Part shown: positions 37,206 to 47,804 of the stretch, piece by piece
Layout of the letters: each line of letters begins with the position of its first letter
Position numbering within the stretch: position 1 is the stretch's first letter
NCBI RefSeq assembly: GCF_020179835.1
Contig: NZ_JAIUDA010000002.1
Span: 620,001-684,000, forward strand
DNA: 64,000 bases
DNA from: Pantoea sp. alder81
GTDB lineage: Bacteria > Pseudomonadota > Gammaproteobacteria > Enterobacterales > Enterobacteriaceae
Direction of reading: 5' to 3'
Notes under the pieces: model-generated
Database searches by the model: none
What the model saw: the letters and a program-made list of their open reading frames with translations, nothing else
Told to the model about the DNA's origin: nothing
Position numbers and translations under genes: made by a program

Positions 37206-39866
37206 ATGCTGCCTTACAAATTTCCGCTGACCTCGGGTAACGTTACCCGTTTCTTCGTGGTGTTCAACCTGGTGCTGTTTCTGGCGCTGGGTGCCATGGT
37301 GCACAACAGTGTCAACGCCTGGATCACCGAGAAGCGTTACGCGATGACCGATTTAGCGCGTGCGGTGCAAAAACGTATCGATGCCTCGCGTTTCGCCACC
37401 TGGCAGATTTATGAAAATCTCGCCACCAGTGCGGCCGGCTCAGCGCCCAATGCCAACCTTCAGGAAACCCGCCTGCGCCCGGATGTTTACTATCTGGAAA
37501 AGACGCGCCGTAAAACGGAAGCGCTGATCTTTGGGTCTCACGACAGCAGCACACTGGATATGACGATGCGCATGTCCAATTACCTCGATACGCTGTGGGG
37601 CGCTGAGAATCCCACCTGGTCGATGTACTTCCTGAATGGTCAGGACAACAGCCTGATCATGATCTCGACGCTGCCGTTGAAAGACATGGCGACGCGTTAT
37701 AAAGAGAGCGCCATCAATACGCTGGTCGACAGCCGTCGCGCTGAGATGTTGCAACAGGCAAATGCCCTGGATGAACGCGAAAGCTTCTCACCGCTGCGCC
37801 ACTTCGCCTGGCAAAACGATCACTACTTTACCCTGCGCACCACCTTTAATCAGCCTGGCCACCTCGCCACGGTGGTCGCCTTCGATTTGCCGATCAACGA
37901 TTTGATCCCACACAGCATGCCGCTGGAAAACTTCCAGCTGATTCAGGATGCCACGCAGTCTTCCAGCACCAGCGGCGACGATGCCACCAGCGAAACCACT
38001 CATGTGTCGCTGGCGAATCCAAATCTGGAAATTGCGGCGTCATTGCCCAGCACGTCGTTACAGCTGGTTTATCGCGTGCCGCTCACCAGCCTCGCTATCG
38101 ATACCCTGCATAACCTGATGTGGCCGCTGTTGATCAATCTGGTGCTGCTGCTGCTTTCCATTGCCGGCATCACCTTATTGCGCCAGCAGTCCTTGCGTCC
38201 GAATGAGAACCAAAGCGCCGAGTTAGATTCGCTGCGCATGCTGAATGAAGAGATTGTCGCCAGCTTGCCGGTGGGTTTGCTGGTGTATGACTTCGCCACC
38301 AATCGCACGCTGTTGAGCAACAAAATTGCCGAGCATCTGTTGCCACACCTGAATCTGCAGAAAATCATCAATATGTCCGATCAGCATCAGGGCGTATTGC
38401 AGGCCACCATCAACAACGAGGTGTACGAGATCCGCCACGCCCGCAGCGTGCTGTCGCCGCACACTCAGCTGTTTATGATGCGCGATCAGGACCGCGAACT
38501 GCTGGTGAATAAAAAGCTGCAAAAGGCACAGCAGGTGTTGGATCGTAATCATCAGATGCGTCAGCAGTTGATGCAAAATCTTGGTCACGCTCTGAACCGC
38601 CCACTGGAAAGTATGGTGGCGCAACTGGTGCAACTCAGCCAGCGTGATGACGATGAGAGCGTGCTGGATTTGCTGGATGAAAGTCAGGGCCTCGCGCGTT
38701 TGGTCGATGACATTGTGTTGTTGAACCGCCTGGAGGCGCACGACTGGTCGCCGGATGCCAGCGTGTTTAATTTGCAGGAACTGCTGGACGACATCGCGCT
38801 GGAAACCCTGCCGCTGATGCGTCGTAAAGGGTTGGCTCTGGTGGTTAATAACCATCTGGCAAATGACGAGATGCGCTTTGGCGATCGCCGTGCACTGCGC
38901 AAAGTGCTGACCACCCTGATGCACTACGCACTCACCACCACGCAGTGGGGCAAGATTACGCTGGAGATTAAGGCCAGTGAGGACAAACCCAACTCGGTGC
39001 TGCTGCATCTGGTGGATACCGGCTCAGGCCTGAGTGTCGATGAACTGGCGAATGTTGATTTCCCGTATCTGGGCGAAACCACCCAGGATCGCTATGGTCA
39101 GGCCTCCGGCATGGCGTTTTTCCTCTGCAAACAGCTGTGCAAGCAAATGGGTGGCCAGCTGGAGATCATTGCCAAACCCGATATCGGCACGCGCTATAAT
39201 ATTCAGCTACCGCTCGCGCTGGAACTGCAAGGCGAGCAGGAAGAGAAGCTGCTGGAAGGTGTAACCGCACTGGTCGATATCGCCGTTGAAGATGTGCACA
39301 AAATTGTATGCCGCCAGTTAGAGAACTGGGGAGCGAATTGCCTGACTTCTGATGAACGTTTATCAGGGCAAGACCATGATGTACTGGTCACCGACGATCC
39401 CGCCCGCCTTAATGGCTGGGCCCTGTTATTAGCTGGTGACGAAATGGGTCACCACGCATTGAACGATCAGCAATACCGGGTCAATTTCAATCTCAGTAAT
39501 GCGCTGCTTGACGCGCTGCTGGCACTGATTGAAAAGCAAATGGCTCATGATTTGATGGAGGAAAGTAGTGAAGATGAGGCTGCCACGCCGTTAATGAGCG
39601 GAGGCTATTTCCAGCTGTTTACCGAGACAGTACCGCCTGATGTGAAGAGACTGTATACTGAGGCAGCGGAGAAGGATTATCCCTCGCTTGCTCAGACTGC
39701 ACATCGCCTGAAAGGCGTGTTCGCCATGCTAAATCTGGTTCCAGGTAAACAGCTTTGTGAAGAGTTAGAACAACACATAAAACTATGTGACGATTTAACC
39801 ATTATAAATACCACCAGTGAAATTGACGCATACGTCAACCAACTGCTGCAGCAAGGTAACCCATAA
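37206..39866 (+). CDS. rcsD: Phosphotransfer intermediate protein RcsD
   Basis: 886 residues: N-terminal transmembrane helix (about 15-38), periplasmic domain, second helix (about 305-325), a degenerate kinase-like region (NLGHALNRPLESM lacks a normal H-box) and a C-terminal HPt domain with the phosphorylated histidine in AQTAHRLKGVFAML. It passes phosphate from RcsC to RcsB in the envelope-stress phosphorelay. The stop is one base before the rcsB start. Confidence 0.95.
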   Translation: MLPYKFPLTSGNVTRFFVVFNLVLFLALGAMVHNSVNAWITEKRYAMTDLARAVQKRIDASRFATWQIYENLATSAAGSAPNANLQETRLRPDVYYLEKTRRKTEALIFGSHDSSTLDMTMRMSNYLDTLWGAENPTWSMYFLNGQDNSLIMISTLPLKDMATRYKESAINTLVDSRRAEMLQQANALDERESFSPLRHFAWQNDHYFTLRTTFNQPGHLATVVAFDLPINDLIPHSMPLENFQLIQDATQSSSTSGDDATSETTHVSLANPNLEIAASLPSTSLQLVYRVPLTSLAIDTLHNLMWPLLINLVLLLLSIAGITLLRQQSLRPNENQSAELDSLRMLNEEIVASLPVGLLVYDFATNRTLLSNKIAEHLLPHLNLQKIINMSDQHQGVLQATINNEVYEIRHARSVLSPHTQLFMMRDQDRELLVNKKLQKAQQVLDRNHQMRQQLMQNLGHALNRPLESMVAQLVQLSQRDDDESVLDLLDESQGLARLVDDIVLLNRLEAHDWSPDASVFNLQELLDDIALETLPLMRRKGLALVVNNHLANDEMRFGDRRALRKVLTTLMHYALTTTQWGKITLEIKASEDKPNSVLLHLVDTGSGLSVDELANVDFPYLGETTQDRYGQASGMAFFLCKQLCKQMGGQLEIIAKPDIGTRYNIQLPLALELQGEQEEKLLEGVTALVDIAVEDVHKIVCRQLENWGANCLTSDERLSGQDHDVLVTDDPARLNGWALLLAGDEMGHHALNDQQYRVNFNLSNALLDALLALIEKQMAHDLMEESSEDEAATPLMSGGYFQLFTETVPPDVKRLYTEAAEKDYPSLAQTAHRLKGVFAMLNLVPGKQLCEELEQHIKLCDDLTIINTTSEIDAYVNQLLQQGNP

Positions 39867-39867
39867 G

Positions 39868-40518
39868 ATGAATAACCTGAATGTAATTATTGCCGATGAC
39901 CATCCGATTGTTCTGTTCGGTATCCGTAAGTCTCTGGAACAGATCGAATGGGTCAACGTTGTAGGTGAGTTTGAAGACTCAACAGCACTGATTAATAGCT
40001 TGTCCAAACTGGATGCCAACGTTCTGATTACCGATCTCTCTATGCCAGGCGAGAAATACGGTGATGGCATCACACTGATTAAGTACATCAAACGTCACTA
40101 TCCGGATCTCTCAATTATCGTTCTGACGATGAACAATAACCCAGCGATCCTGAGCGCCGTTTTGGATCTGGATATCGAAGGGATCGTACTGAAGCAAGGT
40201 GCGCCGACCGACCTGCCAAAAGCGCTGGCAGCCCTGCAGAAAGGCAAAAAATATACGCCTGAAAGCGTGGCTAAACTGCTGGAAAAAATCAGTGCTGGCG
40301 GTTACGGAGACAAACGTCTGTCGCCGAAAGAGAGTGAAGTTCTGCGCCTGTTTGCAGAAGGTTTCCTGGTAACGGAAATCGCGAAAAAGCTGAACCGCAG
40401 TATCAAAACCATCAGTAGCCAGAAGAAATCGGCAATGATGAAGCTCGGGGTGGAAAACGATATCGCCCTGCTGAACTACCTCTCTTCCGTGAGCGCGACT
40501 CAGGTTGAAAGAGATTAA
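39868..40518 (+). CDS. rcsB: Response regulator RcsB
   Basis: 216 residues, same length as E. coli. The receiver domain has D56 (LITDLSMPG) and acidic residues D10/D11; the LuxR-type HTH is at about 150-205 (LSPKESEVLRLFAEGFLVTE). The start is the ATG at 39868, not the earlier frame start inside rcsD. Controls capsule, motility and envelope genes with RcsA or as a homodimer. Confidence 0.97.
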   Translation: MNNLNVIIADDHPIVLFGIRKSLEQIEWVNVVGEFEDSTALINSLSKLDANVLITDLSMPGEKYGDGITLIKYIKRHYPDLSIIVLTMNNNPAILSAVLDLDIEGIVLKQGAPTDLPKALAALQKGKKYTPESVAKLLEKISAGGYGDKRLSPKESEVLRLFAEGFLVTEIAKKLNRSIKTISSQKKSAMMKLGVENDIALLNYLSSVSATQVERD

Positions 40519-40528
40519 GATATAACAA

Positions 40529-40548
40529 AGGCGCACTTCGGTGCGCCT
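40529..40548. terminator. rcsB/rcsC bidirectional hairpin
   Basis: Stem AGGCGCAC / GTGCGCCT with the stable TTCG tetraloop, in the 41 bases between convergent rcsB and rcsC. The following T-run is poor. Confidence 0.65.
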
Positions 40549-40559
40549 GTTCTGTTGTA

Positions 40560-43412
40560 CTACCCTTCCCTGCTTTTTCTCACGCGCTCTGCGTAAGTTG
40601 CCAGCGTCACTTTCAACACATCCAGTGTGACAGGCTTGGATAAGCAGTTATCCATACCGGCATCCATACAACGCTGCTTCTCTTCTGCCAACGCATTAGC
40701 CGTTACGCCAATCACCGGGAAGGCATGTCCCAGCTGACGCAGGCGCTGCGTCAGGCGATAACCGTCCATATTCGGCATGTTGACGTCACTCAGCACGATA
40801 TCAATGTGATTGCGACTCAACACGTTCAGCGCATCAACGCCGTCCTGTGCGGTTTTGGTCTGGTAGCCCAGCGTGCCAAGCTGCTCGGACAACAGCATAC
40901 GGTTAATTGGATGGTCATCAACAATCAGCACCATGATGTCATCGTAACGATTGGCTTCCTGCGGCGCTGCTAACTGCAGCGGCGTGCTGGTTTCGCTATC
41001 AATATCAATGCGATAAATGCGCCCCAGTAATGAAGGCAAATCATGCAGCATGGCGCTACTCTGCACCCATTGACCCGGCGCGGTTTCCTGCGGCATGTCG
41101 ATGTGCTCGCCACAGATGTGAATCTGCGCGCGCACGGGCTGTGACACCGTATCCTGATGATCGCTAATGATCACATCATCACTACCGGCACTGCCCTGAT
41201 AACGGGCTATCGCGATGCCCTGCTGTTGCAGCAGACGCAGCAGGAAGACAGCAAGATAGTCGTTACGCATGTCCAGCCAGATAGCTTTTTCCTGCAAGCC
41301 ATCCAGCAGCGGCGGCGCGGGTTGCTGTCCAGCGTAAATTGGAATGCGGATGATAAACTGGCTGCCCATGCCCGGTTCAGAGTCGACCTCAATATCACCG
41401 TCCATCATGTTGATCAGCTTTTCACAGATCGCCAGACCTAGCCCGGTGCCCTGGAAGTTGCGCTGTACGCCAGATCCCACCTGGAAGAAAGGATCGAACA
41501 GACGCGTGACTTCTTTCGCCGGAATACCGACGCCGGTATCGCGCACGCGGAACGCTAAATAGCCATCTTTAACGTAGGCATGCAGAATGATGCAGCCAGT
41601 ATGGGTGAACTTGATGGCGTTATTTAGCAGGTTAGAGATCACCTGCTGCAGGCGCATTGGATCGCCATCCATCGTCAGCGGCACATCATTTTCGATCATG
41701 ACATATAACGTCAGACGTTTGCGCACCACCAGCGACAGATAGTTGCTGGCGATGTGATTGACTACCTCACGCGGCGAGAACGGGCGCGGCTCAATTTTTA
41801 GCTGCTCCGACTCAATTTTCGAGAAGTCGAGAATATCACTGATGATTTTCAGCAGCAGGCTCGATGAGTTGTTCATCGCCGTCACCAGCGTTTCCACGCC
41901 TTTCGGCAACGACTTGGTTTGCAGCAGGTCGAGGTTACCGATAATACCGTACAGCGGGGTGCGCAGTTCGTGACTGACGGTGGCAAGGAACATCGATTTC
42001 GACTGGCTGGCCTGCTCTGCTGCATGCGCCATCTCCTGCAACGACTGCTCCATGCGCACACGCGCCGAGACGTCTACCAGCACGCAAATCGCTACGTTTT
42101 CATTACGATAACGTGAATGCACAAAGCTGATTTGCAGGTTGGTGTTGGTGCCGGTAAGCACATCGACAAAGTTGACCTGCTGGCCCCCGATGATCTCATT
42201 CAGACGCTGGCGGTCTTCCTGCGTCAGCAACGTCAGGTAATTGTGCGCCAGTTCGTTACTCAGAATATTGGTGCCATCGCTGGTGCGCAGAATACAGATG
42301 CCGACCGGCGCCGAGGCGACAATTTTGCGGTTGAACTGCTCGTGCTCTTCCAATCTATGTGCGTTGTCTTCCGCCGGCAGGAACATGCGACGTTCGAATA
42401 TCCATGCCAGCGTGAACAGGATCAATGCGCTGAGGATATTCAGCAACAGGGCGTTGATCAGCATCAGCTTGAGCTGATCCACCAGCACATCGGTTGAGAG
42501 TGACCACACCACGTTAAGATTGGACGGCGGCAGTGGTTTCTTCAGCACTAACTGGCGATAGCTATCCAGATAACCAAACCAGGTGCTGTCATCTGGCAGA
42601 TCGTCAAACGAGTAGCCGGGGCCACCGCGACGCGAACTCAGCAATGGACGGTAGTTCTCATCAGTGATGGTGGCAACCAGCGGTAAGCCGCCCGGCTGGA
42701 TGAACTCATCGAGACGAATATTTTGTTCCACGCCCAGCAACGCCTGCAGCTTGTTAGCCACATACACCGGCATCACCATGTAGAAATTGCCGACGCCAGG
42801 CTGACTGCTCGGCGTAATCCAGTACATCGGATTACGGCGCTCTTCTTCATTGCCGCTGCGATAGTGCAGCACGCGCTCGCGCAGGGCTTTCAGGCTCCGT
42901 TCACGATCGACTGAATTGTTGTTACCAATGGCGAAATCGGCCAGACACTGGTTTTCACCCCCAATAAAGAACACCCGGTTGAGTTCGTAAGCGGAGGTGA
43001 AGTTACTTTTCCAGTAGTTGATGAAGTAACCCAGCGAATCGAGCGAGTTGCGCCAGGTGTTGCTCATTGAGGTGCAATCACCGTCGGAAAACAGCGGCGT
43101 GAACTGTGGCAAGGTACTTTTACCCGCAGGCAGACCATTCAATACATCCAGCCCGTTACTACTGTTACTCAGGCGATTTTCCGTAATGTATTTCAGTTCA
43201 CGCATCACATCCGCCGAGTGGCGTACATACCATTCGGCCTGACCATAATTAGTGTCAAATTCCTGACGAACCGAGTTCTCTTTCTCGTGCAGTACGTTGA
43301 TGATGAAGAAGGTGGTCAGCAACGCACCCAGCGTCCAAAGCAGCAGCGCCAGCGCACGGAACAGATAGCGCGAGATGCGAAGCGTGGTACGAAAGGAGAC
43401 GAGATATTTCAA
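40560..43412 (-). CDS. rcsC: Hybrid sensor kinase RcsC
   Basis: 950 residues: two transmembrane helices around a periplasmic domain, then a PAS-like linker, the HisKA domain with FLATVSHELRTPLYG, a HATPase domain (DTGVGIPAKEVTRLFDPFFQ), an RcsC-specific ABL domain and a receiver with SDVNMPNMDG. Starts the Rcs phosphorelay when RcsF/IgaA signal outer-membrane or peptidoglycan stress. Convergent to rcsB, as in other enterics. Confidence 0.96.
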   Translation of the reverse strand: MKYLVSFRTTLRISRYLFRALALLLWTLGALLTTFFIINVLHEKENSVRQEFDTNYGQAEWYVRHSADVMRELKYITENRLSNSSNGLDVLNGLPAGKSTLPQFTPLFSDGDCTSMSNTWRNSLDSLGYFINYWKSNFTSAYELNRVFFIGGENQCLADFAIGNNNSVDRERSLKALRERVLHYRSGNEEERRNPMYWITPSSQPGVGNFYMVMPVYVANKLQALLGVEQNIRLDEFIQPGGLPLVATITDENYRPLLSSRRGGPGYSFDDLPDDSTWFGYLDSYRQLVLKKPLPPSNLNVVWSLSTDVLVDQLKLMLINALLLNILSALILFTLAWIFERRMFLPAEDNAHRLEEHEQFNRKIVASAPVGICILRTSDGTNILSNELAHNYLTLLTQEDRQRLNEIIGGQQVNFVDVLTGTNTNLQISFVHSRYRNENVAICVLVDVSARVRMEQSLQEMAHAAEQASQSKSMFLATVSHELRTPLYGIIGNLDLLQTKSLPKGVETLVTAMNNSSSLLLKIISDILDFSKIESEQLKIEPRPFSPREVVNHIASNYLSLVVRKRLTLYVMIENDVPLTMDGDPMRLQQVISNLLNNAIKFTHTGCIILHAYVKDGYLAFRVRDTGVGIPAKEVTRLFDPFFQVGSGVQRNFQGTGLGLAICEKLINMMDGDIEVDSEPGMGSQFIIRIPIYAGQQPAPPLLDGLQEKAIWLDMRNDYLAVFLLRLLQQQGIAIARYQGSAGSDDVIISDHQDTVSQPVRAQIHICGEHIDMPQETAPGQWVQSSAMLHDLPSLLGRIYRIDIDSETSTPLQLAAPQEANRYDDIMVLIVDDHPINRMLLSEQLGTLGYQTKTAQDGVDALNVLSRNHIDIVLSDVNMPNMDGYRLTQRLRQLGHAFPVIGVTANALAEEKQRCMDAGMDNCLSKPVTLDVLKVTLATYAERVRKSREG

Positions 43413-43523
43413 AAGAGACTCACTGGCGGCAAGGGGTTGTCAGGATGTTGAAAAGCTTTCATACACTAGCTTTATCGGGCCTAAAAAGCCAGTCAGGACG
43501 CGACTTTGGGAGTGAAACTCGGA

Positions 43524-43561
43524 CAAAAAAAAACGGCAGGTCAGTTGCCCTGACCTGCCGT
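43524..43561 (-). terminator. gyrA terminator
   Basis: Twelve-pair perfect stem ACGGCAGGTCAG / CTGACCTGCCGT, five-base loop, with nine A on the plus strand (T-run in the minus transcript). Confidence 0.92.
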
Positions 43562-43580
43562 CTGTTTTCACCGTGACGGA

Positions 43581-46217
43581 TTACTCTTCTTCGTCCGCTT
43601 CCGGTGCGTCGTCGTTGTCGACTTCCGGCGCGATATCCTCTTCGCCTTCTGCGACGCTGCCGTCGATGGCGTCGAGTTCTTCCTCTTCCACCGGCTCAGC
43701 GACACGTTGCAGACCCACAACGTTTTCGTCTTCAGCGGTACGAATCAGAATTACGCCCTGAGTGTTACGACCCACAACGCTGACTTCCGACACGCGAGTA
43801 CGCACCAGCGTACCCGCATCGGTGATCATCATGATCTGATCGCCATCCACCACCTGTACCGCACCAATCACTGGCCCGTTACGTTCGGTGACTTTAATCG
43901 AGATCACACCCTGAGTCGCACGCGACTTGGTTGGGTATTCGCTGTTGGCGGTACGTTTACCGTAACCGTTTTGCGTCACGGTGAGGATTGCACCCTCTTC
44001 ACGCGGCACAATCAGCGACACCACTTTGTCGTTTTCAGCCAGCTTGATACCGCGCACACCGGAGGCCGAACGGCCCATGGCACGAACAGCGGTCTCAGCG
44101 AAGCGCACTACTTTACCGGCAGCAGAGAACAGCATCGCTTCGTCGGCACCGTTGGTCAACGCTACACCGATCAGCTCATCATCTTCACGCAGGTTGATGG
44201 CAATAATACCGGCGCTACGTGGACGGCTGAACTCCTGCAGTGCCGTTTTCTTCACGGTACCGTCAGCGGTCGCCATGAAGATGTTGAAGCCTTCAGTGTA
44301 TTCACGCACCGGCAGAATAGCGGTGATACGTTCGTTGGCTTCCAGCGGAAGCAGGTTGACGATCGGACGACCGCGCGCACCACGACTCGCTTCTGGCAGC
44401 TGATAGACTTTCATCCAGTACAGACGGCCACGGCTTGAGAAGCACAGAATGGTGTCATGGGTGTTGGCCACCAGCAGACGGTCAATAAAGTCTTCTTCTT
44501 TAATACGTGCAGCAGATTTGCCTTTGCCACCACGACGCTGAGCTTCATAGTCTCTCAGCGGCTGATATTTGACGTAACCCTGATGCGACAGCGTGACCAC
44601 AACGTCTTCCTGAGTGATCAGGTCTTCGATGTTGATGTCGGCGCTGTTGGCAGTGATTTCGGTGCGACGTTCATCACCAAACTGATCGCGCATCGCCACC
44701 AGCTCTTCGCGAATCACTTCCATCAGACGATCAGCGTTCTGCAGGATGTAAATCAGTTCAGCAATTTGGTCCAACAGCTCTTTGTACTCGTCGAGCAGTT
44801 TTTCGTGCTCAAGGCCGGTCAGTTTCTGCAGACGCAGATCCAGAATCGCCTGAGCTTGCTGTTCAGTCAGGTAGTACTGACCATCACGGATACCAAACTG
44901 CGCTTCCAGCCACTCTGGACGTGCAGCGTCATCACCTGCGCGTTCCAGCATGGTAGCCACGTTGCCGAGATCCCATGGCTGTGCCAACAGGCCCGCTTTT
45001 GCTTCGGCTGGCGTTGGCGCACGACGAATCAGTTCGATAATCGGATCGATGTTAGCCAGCGCAATCGCCAGGCCTTCAAGAATGTGCGCGCGGTCGCGTG
45101 CTTTACGCAGTTCGAAGATGGTACGACGCGTCACCACTTCACGACGGTGGCGCACGAAGGCTTCAATGATGCCTTTCAGCGTCATGATCTTCGGTTGGCC
45201 CTGATGCAGGGCAACCATGTTGATGCCGAAAGAGGTCTGCAGCTGCGTCAGTGAGTAGAGGTTGTTAAGGACCACTTCACCCACTGCATCGCGTTTGACT
45301 TCGATGACGATACGCATACCGTCTTTATCGGACTCATCACGCAGGCCGCTGATGCCTTCAACACGCTTCTCTTTCACCAGCTCGGCAATTTTCTCGATCA
45401 GGCGCGCTTTGTTTACCTGATACGGGATTTCATTGACGATGATGGTTTCGCGGCCGGTTTTGGCGTCGGTTTCAATCTCACCGCGTGCGCGGATGTAAAT
45501 TTTACCGCGACCGGTGCGATACGCTTCTTCGATGCCACGACGACCATTGATGAATGCCGCAGTTGGGAAGTCAGGACCGGTGATGTGTTCCATCAGGCCT
45601 TCAACGGTGATGTCTTCATCTTCGATAAAGGCGAGGCAGCCGTTGATCACTTCCGTCAGGTTGTGCGGAGGAATGTTGGTCGCCATACCTACGGCGATAC
45701 CGGACGAACCGTTCACCAGCAGGTTAGGAATTTTGGTCGGCAGAACTTCAGGAATCTGCTCGGTGCCATCATAGTTCGGCACAAAATCGACGGTCTCTTT
45801 TTCGAGGTCCGCCAGCAGTTCGGAAGAGATTTTCGCCATACGTACTTCGGTATAACGCATCGCTGCGGCGGAGTCGCCATCAACGGAACCGAAGTTACCC
45901 TGACCATCTACCAGCATGTAGCGCAGGGAGAACGGCTGGGCCATACGAACGATACTTTCGTATACCGCGGAATCACCGTGTGGGTGATATTTACCGATCA
46001 CGTCACCGACCACACGGGCCGATTTCTTATAAGCTTTATTCCAGTCGTTACCCAGTTCGCTCATGGCAAAAAGCACACGGCGGTGCACCGGCTTCAGGCC
46101 ATCACGCACATCGGGTAATGCTCGGCCAACGATGACCGACATGGCGTAATCGAGGTAAGAGTTTTTTAACTCTTCTTCGATATTGACCGGTGTAATTTCT
46201 CTCGCAAGGTCGCTCAT
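43581..46217 (-). CDS. gyrA: DNA gyrase subunit A
   Basis: 878 residues. The catalytic tyrosine is Y122 (MRYTEVRM) and the GyrA box QRRGGKG lies at the start of the C-terminal domain. The C-terminal pinwheel domain and acidic tail ([20 protein letters not shown]) are present. In the quinolone region, S83 is wild type and residue 87 is Glu instead of the Asp of E. coli ([11 protein letters not shown]). This may be the normal residue of the genus. Subunit A cuts and rejoins DNA to introduce negative supercoils with GyrB. Confidence 0.97.
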   Translation of the reverse strand: MSDLAREITPVNIEEELKNSYLDYAMSVIVGRALPDVRDGLKPVHRRVLFAMSELGNDWNKAYKKSARVVGDVIGKYHPHGDSAVYESIVRMAQPFSLRYMLVDGQGNFGSVDGDSAAAMRYTEVRMAKISSELLADLEKETVDFVPNYDGTEQIPEVLPTKIPNLLVNGSSGIAVGMATNIPPHNLTEVINGCLAFIEDEDITVEGLMEHITGPDFPTAAFINGRRGIEEAYRTGRGKIYIRARGEIETDAKTGRETIIVNEIPYQVNKARLIEKIAELVKEKRVEGISGLRDESDKDGMRIVIEVKRDAVGEVVLNNLYSLTQLQTSFGINMVALHQGQPKIMTLKGIIEAFVRHRREVVTRRTIFELRKARDRAHILEGLAIALANIDPIIELIRRAPTPAEAKAGLLAQPWDLGNVATMLERAGDDAARPEWLEAQFGIRDGQYYLTEQQAQAILDLRLQKLTGLEHEKLLDEYKELLDQIAELIYILQNADRLMEVIREELVAMRDQFGDERRTEITANSADINIEDLITQEDVVVTLSHQGYVKYQPLRDYEAQRRGGKGKSAARIKEEDFIDRLLVANTHDTILCFSSRGRLYWMKVYQLPEASRGARGRPIVNLLPLEANERITAILPVREYTEGFNIFMATADGTVKKTALQEFSRPRSAGIIAINLREDDELIGVALTNGADEAMLFSAAGKVVRFAETAVRAMGRSASGVRGIKLAENDKVVSLIVPREEGAILTVTQNGYGKRTANSEYPTKSRATQGVISIKVTERNGPVIGAVQVVDGDQIMMITDAGTLVRTRVSEVSVVGRNTQGVILIRTAEDENVVGLQRVAEPVEEEELDAIDGSVAEGEEDIAPEVDNDDAPEADEEE

Positions 46218-46394
46218 GGAGCCGCTATCCCTCTACATAATGCCGGTTTTTAATGGTGCGAAAGTATATCACAGTGGTTGCCCTCGGTGAACGTAAAGCA
46301 GGGTTTAATGCCGCTTTTCCTTGCAGGTGAGAGATGCGCTGGCGAGAGTTAAGCGTTTATACTGAGGGAATATTTTGTCAGGAGTCGTGATTCA

Positions 46395-47120
46395 ATGAGT
46401 GAACAACCGCAGGAAAGCCGCCAAAACGTCGACCACGCTGAGATTGCCAAGTTTGAAGCGGTCGCATCGCGCTGGTGGGATTTAGAAGGTGAGTTTAAGC
46501 CGTTACACCGCATCAATCCCCTGCGTCTCGGCTGGATTGCCCAGCATAGCAACGGTCTGTTTAGTAAGAAGGTGCTGGATGTCGGCTGCGGCGGCGGTAT
46601 TTTAGCGGAGAGCATGGCGCGTGAAGGTGCCAACGTGACCGGGCTGGATATGGGCGCGGAGCCGCTGGAAGTGGCGCGTTTGCATGCGCTGGAGAGCGGT
46701 GTGAGCGTGGACTATGTGCAACAGACCGTGGAAGATCATGCGCTCAGCCATGCTGGGCAGTACGACGTGGTGACATGCATGGAGATGCTGGAGCACGTGC
46801 CGGATCCGCGTTCAGTGGTGCTGGCTTGCGCGCAGTTGGTGAAACCCGGCGGCGAGGTGTTTTTCTCTACCATTAACCGTAATCCAAAGGCGTGGTTGCT
46901 GGCGGTGTTTGGTGCCGAGTATGTGATGCGCATGGTGCCGCGCGGTACCCATGACGTGAAGAAGTTTATCCGTCCGGCTGAGTTGCTGAATTGGGTTGAT
47001 GAGACGCCGCTGCGTGAGATGGGCATGATTGGCCTGCATTATAATCCGCTGACTAACCAGTTCCGTCTGGGACGTGGCGTTGATGTGAATTATATGGTGC
47101 ATACGCATCGTCAGGATTGA
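46395..47120 (+). CDS. ubiG: Ubiquinone biosynthesis O-methyltransferase UbiG
   Basis: 241 residues. Performs both O-methylations in ubiquinone synthesis. SAM-binding motif [13 protein letters not shown] is at about residues 59-71, then VTGLDMG and the post-motif [15 protein letters not shown]. Location after gyrA (divergent) as in E. coli. The AGGAG upstream of the ATG fits the start. Confidence 0.95.
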   Translation: MSEQPQESRQNVDHAEIAKFEAVASRWWDLEGEFKPLHRINPLRLGWIAQHSNGLFSKKVLDVGCGGGILAESMAREGANVTGLDMGAEPLEVARLHALESGVSVDYVQQTVEDHALSHAGQYDVVTCMEMLEHVPDPRSVVLACAQLVKPGGEVFFSTINRNPKAWLLAVFGAEYVMRMVPRGTHDVKKFIRPAELLNWVDETPLREMGMIGLHYNPLTNQFRLGRGVDVNYMVHTHRQD

Positions 47121-47175
47121 GTGTTTTCGTGGTTGCTGTTTGGATGGTGCATGGTTGCTGTGTGAACTGTGCATC

Positions 47176-47281
47176 GGCCAGTAAAGCCCCGCCCGATCGC
47201 AAAGGAAACACGCATCCATGCAGATCGGCCGCCGCATCCCTGCGGCGGACGCTTTGCTCCTCGGGCGGGGCTTTACTGGCC
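47176..47281. repeat. 106-bp interrupted palindrome (REPIN/MITE-like)
   Basis: Perfect 21-bp arms (47176-47196 and 47261-47281; core AAAGCCCCGCCCGA and its complement). Inner pairs are GCAAAG/CTTTGC and CCGCCGC/GCGGCGG. It lies between convergent ubiG and lsrG; it may act as a terminator but looks like a mobile intergenic repeat. No matching open frame. Confidence 0.7.
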
Positions 47282-47300
47282 CTGAACGTTGATCATGGCT

Positions 47301-47594
47301 TCACTGAGGGAATATCCCCTTAAACGCGGTTTTCTTTCTCGGTTCACTCATTAATGCTTCCAGCGCCTCAACGCACGTCAGGTAGTGTGGCGTTTGTTTG
47401 TGCGCCAGCACGGCGGCCTCATCGGTGTAAGCTTCATAAATAAAGAAACGCGTAGGCACATGGCTGTCCTGCAATACATCAAAGCGCAGGTTGCCAGGCT
47501 CCTTTAAAGCTCCCAAATGATTTAACTCAAACACCCGCAAAAATTCGTCGATACAGTCGGGTTTGACGTTGATCTCTACCAGCGTGACTTCCAT
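47301..47594 (-). CDS. lsrG: Phospho-AI-2 isomerase LsrG-like
   Basis: 97 residues from the ATG at 47594 (GGA seven bases upstream); E. coli LsrG is 96. Antibiotic-biosynthesis-monooxygenase fold with [39 protein letters not shown] and [13 protein letters not shown]. LsrG isomerises phospho-DPD, a step in breaking down the autoinducer AI-2. Divergent from lsrK, with no other lsr gene in view. Confidence 0.88.
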   Translation of the reverse strand: MEVTLVEINVKPDCIDEFLRVFELNHLGALKEPGNLRFDVLQDSHVPTRFFIYEAYTDEAAVLAHKQTPHYLTCVEALEALMSEPRKKTAFKGIFPQ

Positions 47595-47804
47595 CGGCAT
47601 GTCCTTTTTTATCGCTATTGGCAAAGTGGCAATCCTGGTAAAGCTTGTTTAATAAAACTCTCGCAGCGATCACAGTTCAAACTTTCAGCAGTAGGCTAAG
47701 CCCTTCATCTGGAGGTGAAAACCTACACGCGCAGCTATCTTTGCAGTAACACCCGTTGGGCCGTCGGTGTGGAGCACCCGTTCCGTTTCAACAGGAGTTT
47801 TGCG

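Noticed and set aside
43707..45254. Long plus-strand frames across gyrA (243 and 265 residues)
   Set aside because: Antisense shadows of a high-G+C conserved gene with biased codon use.
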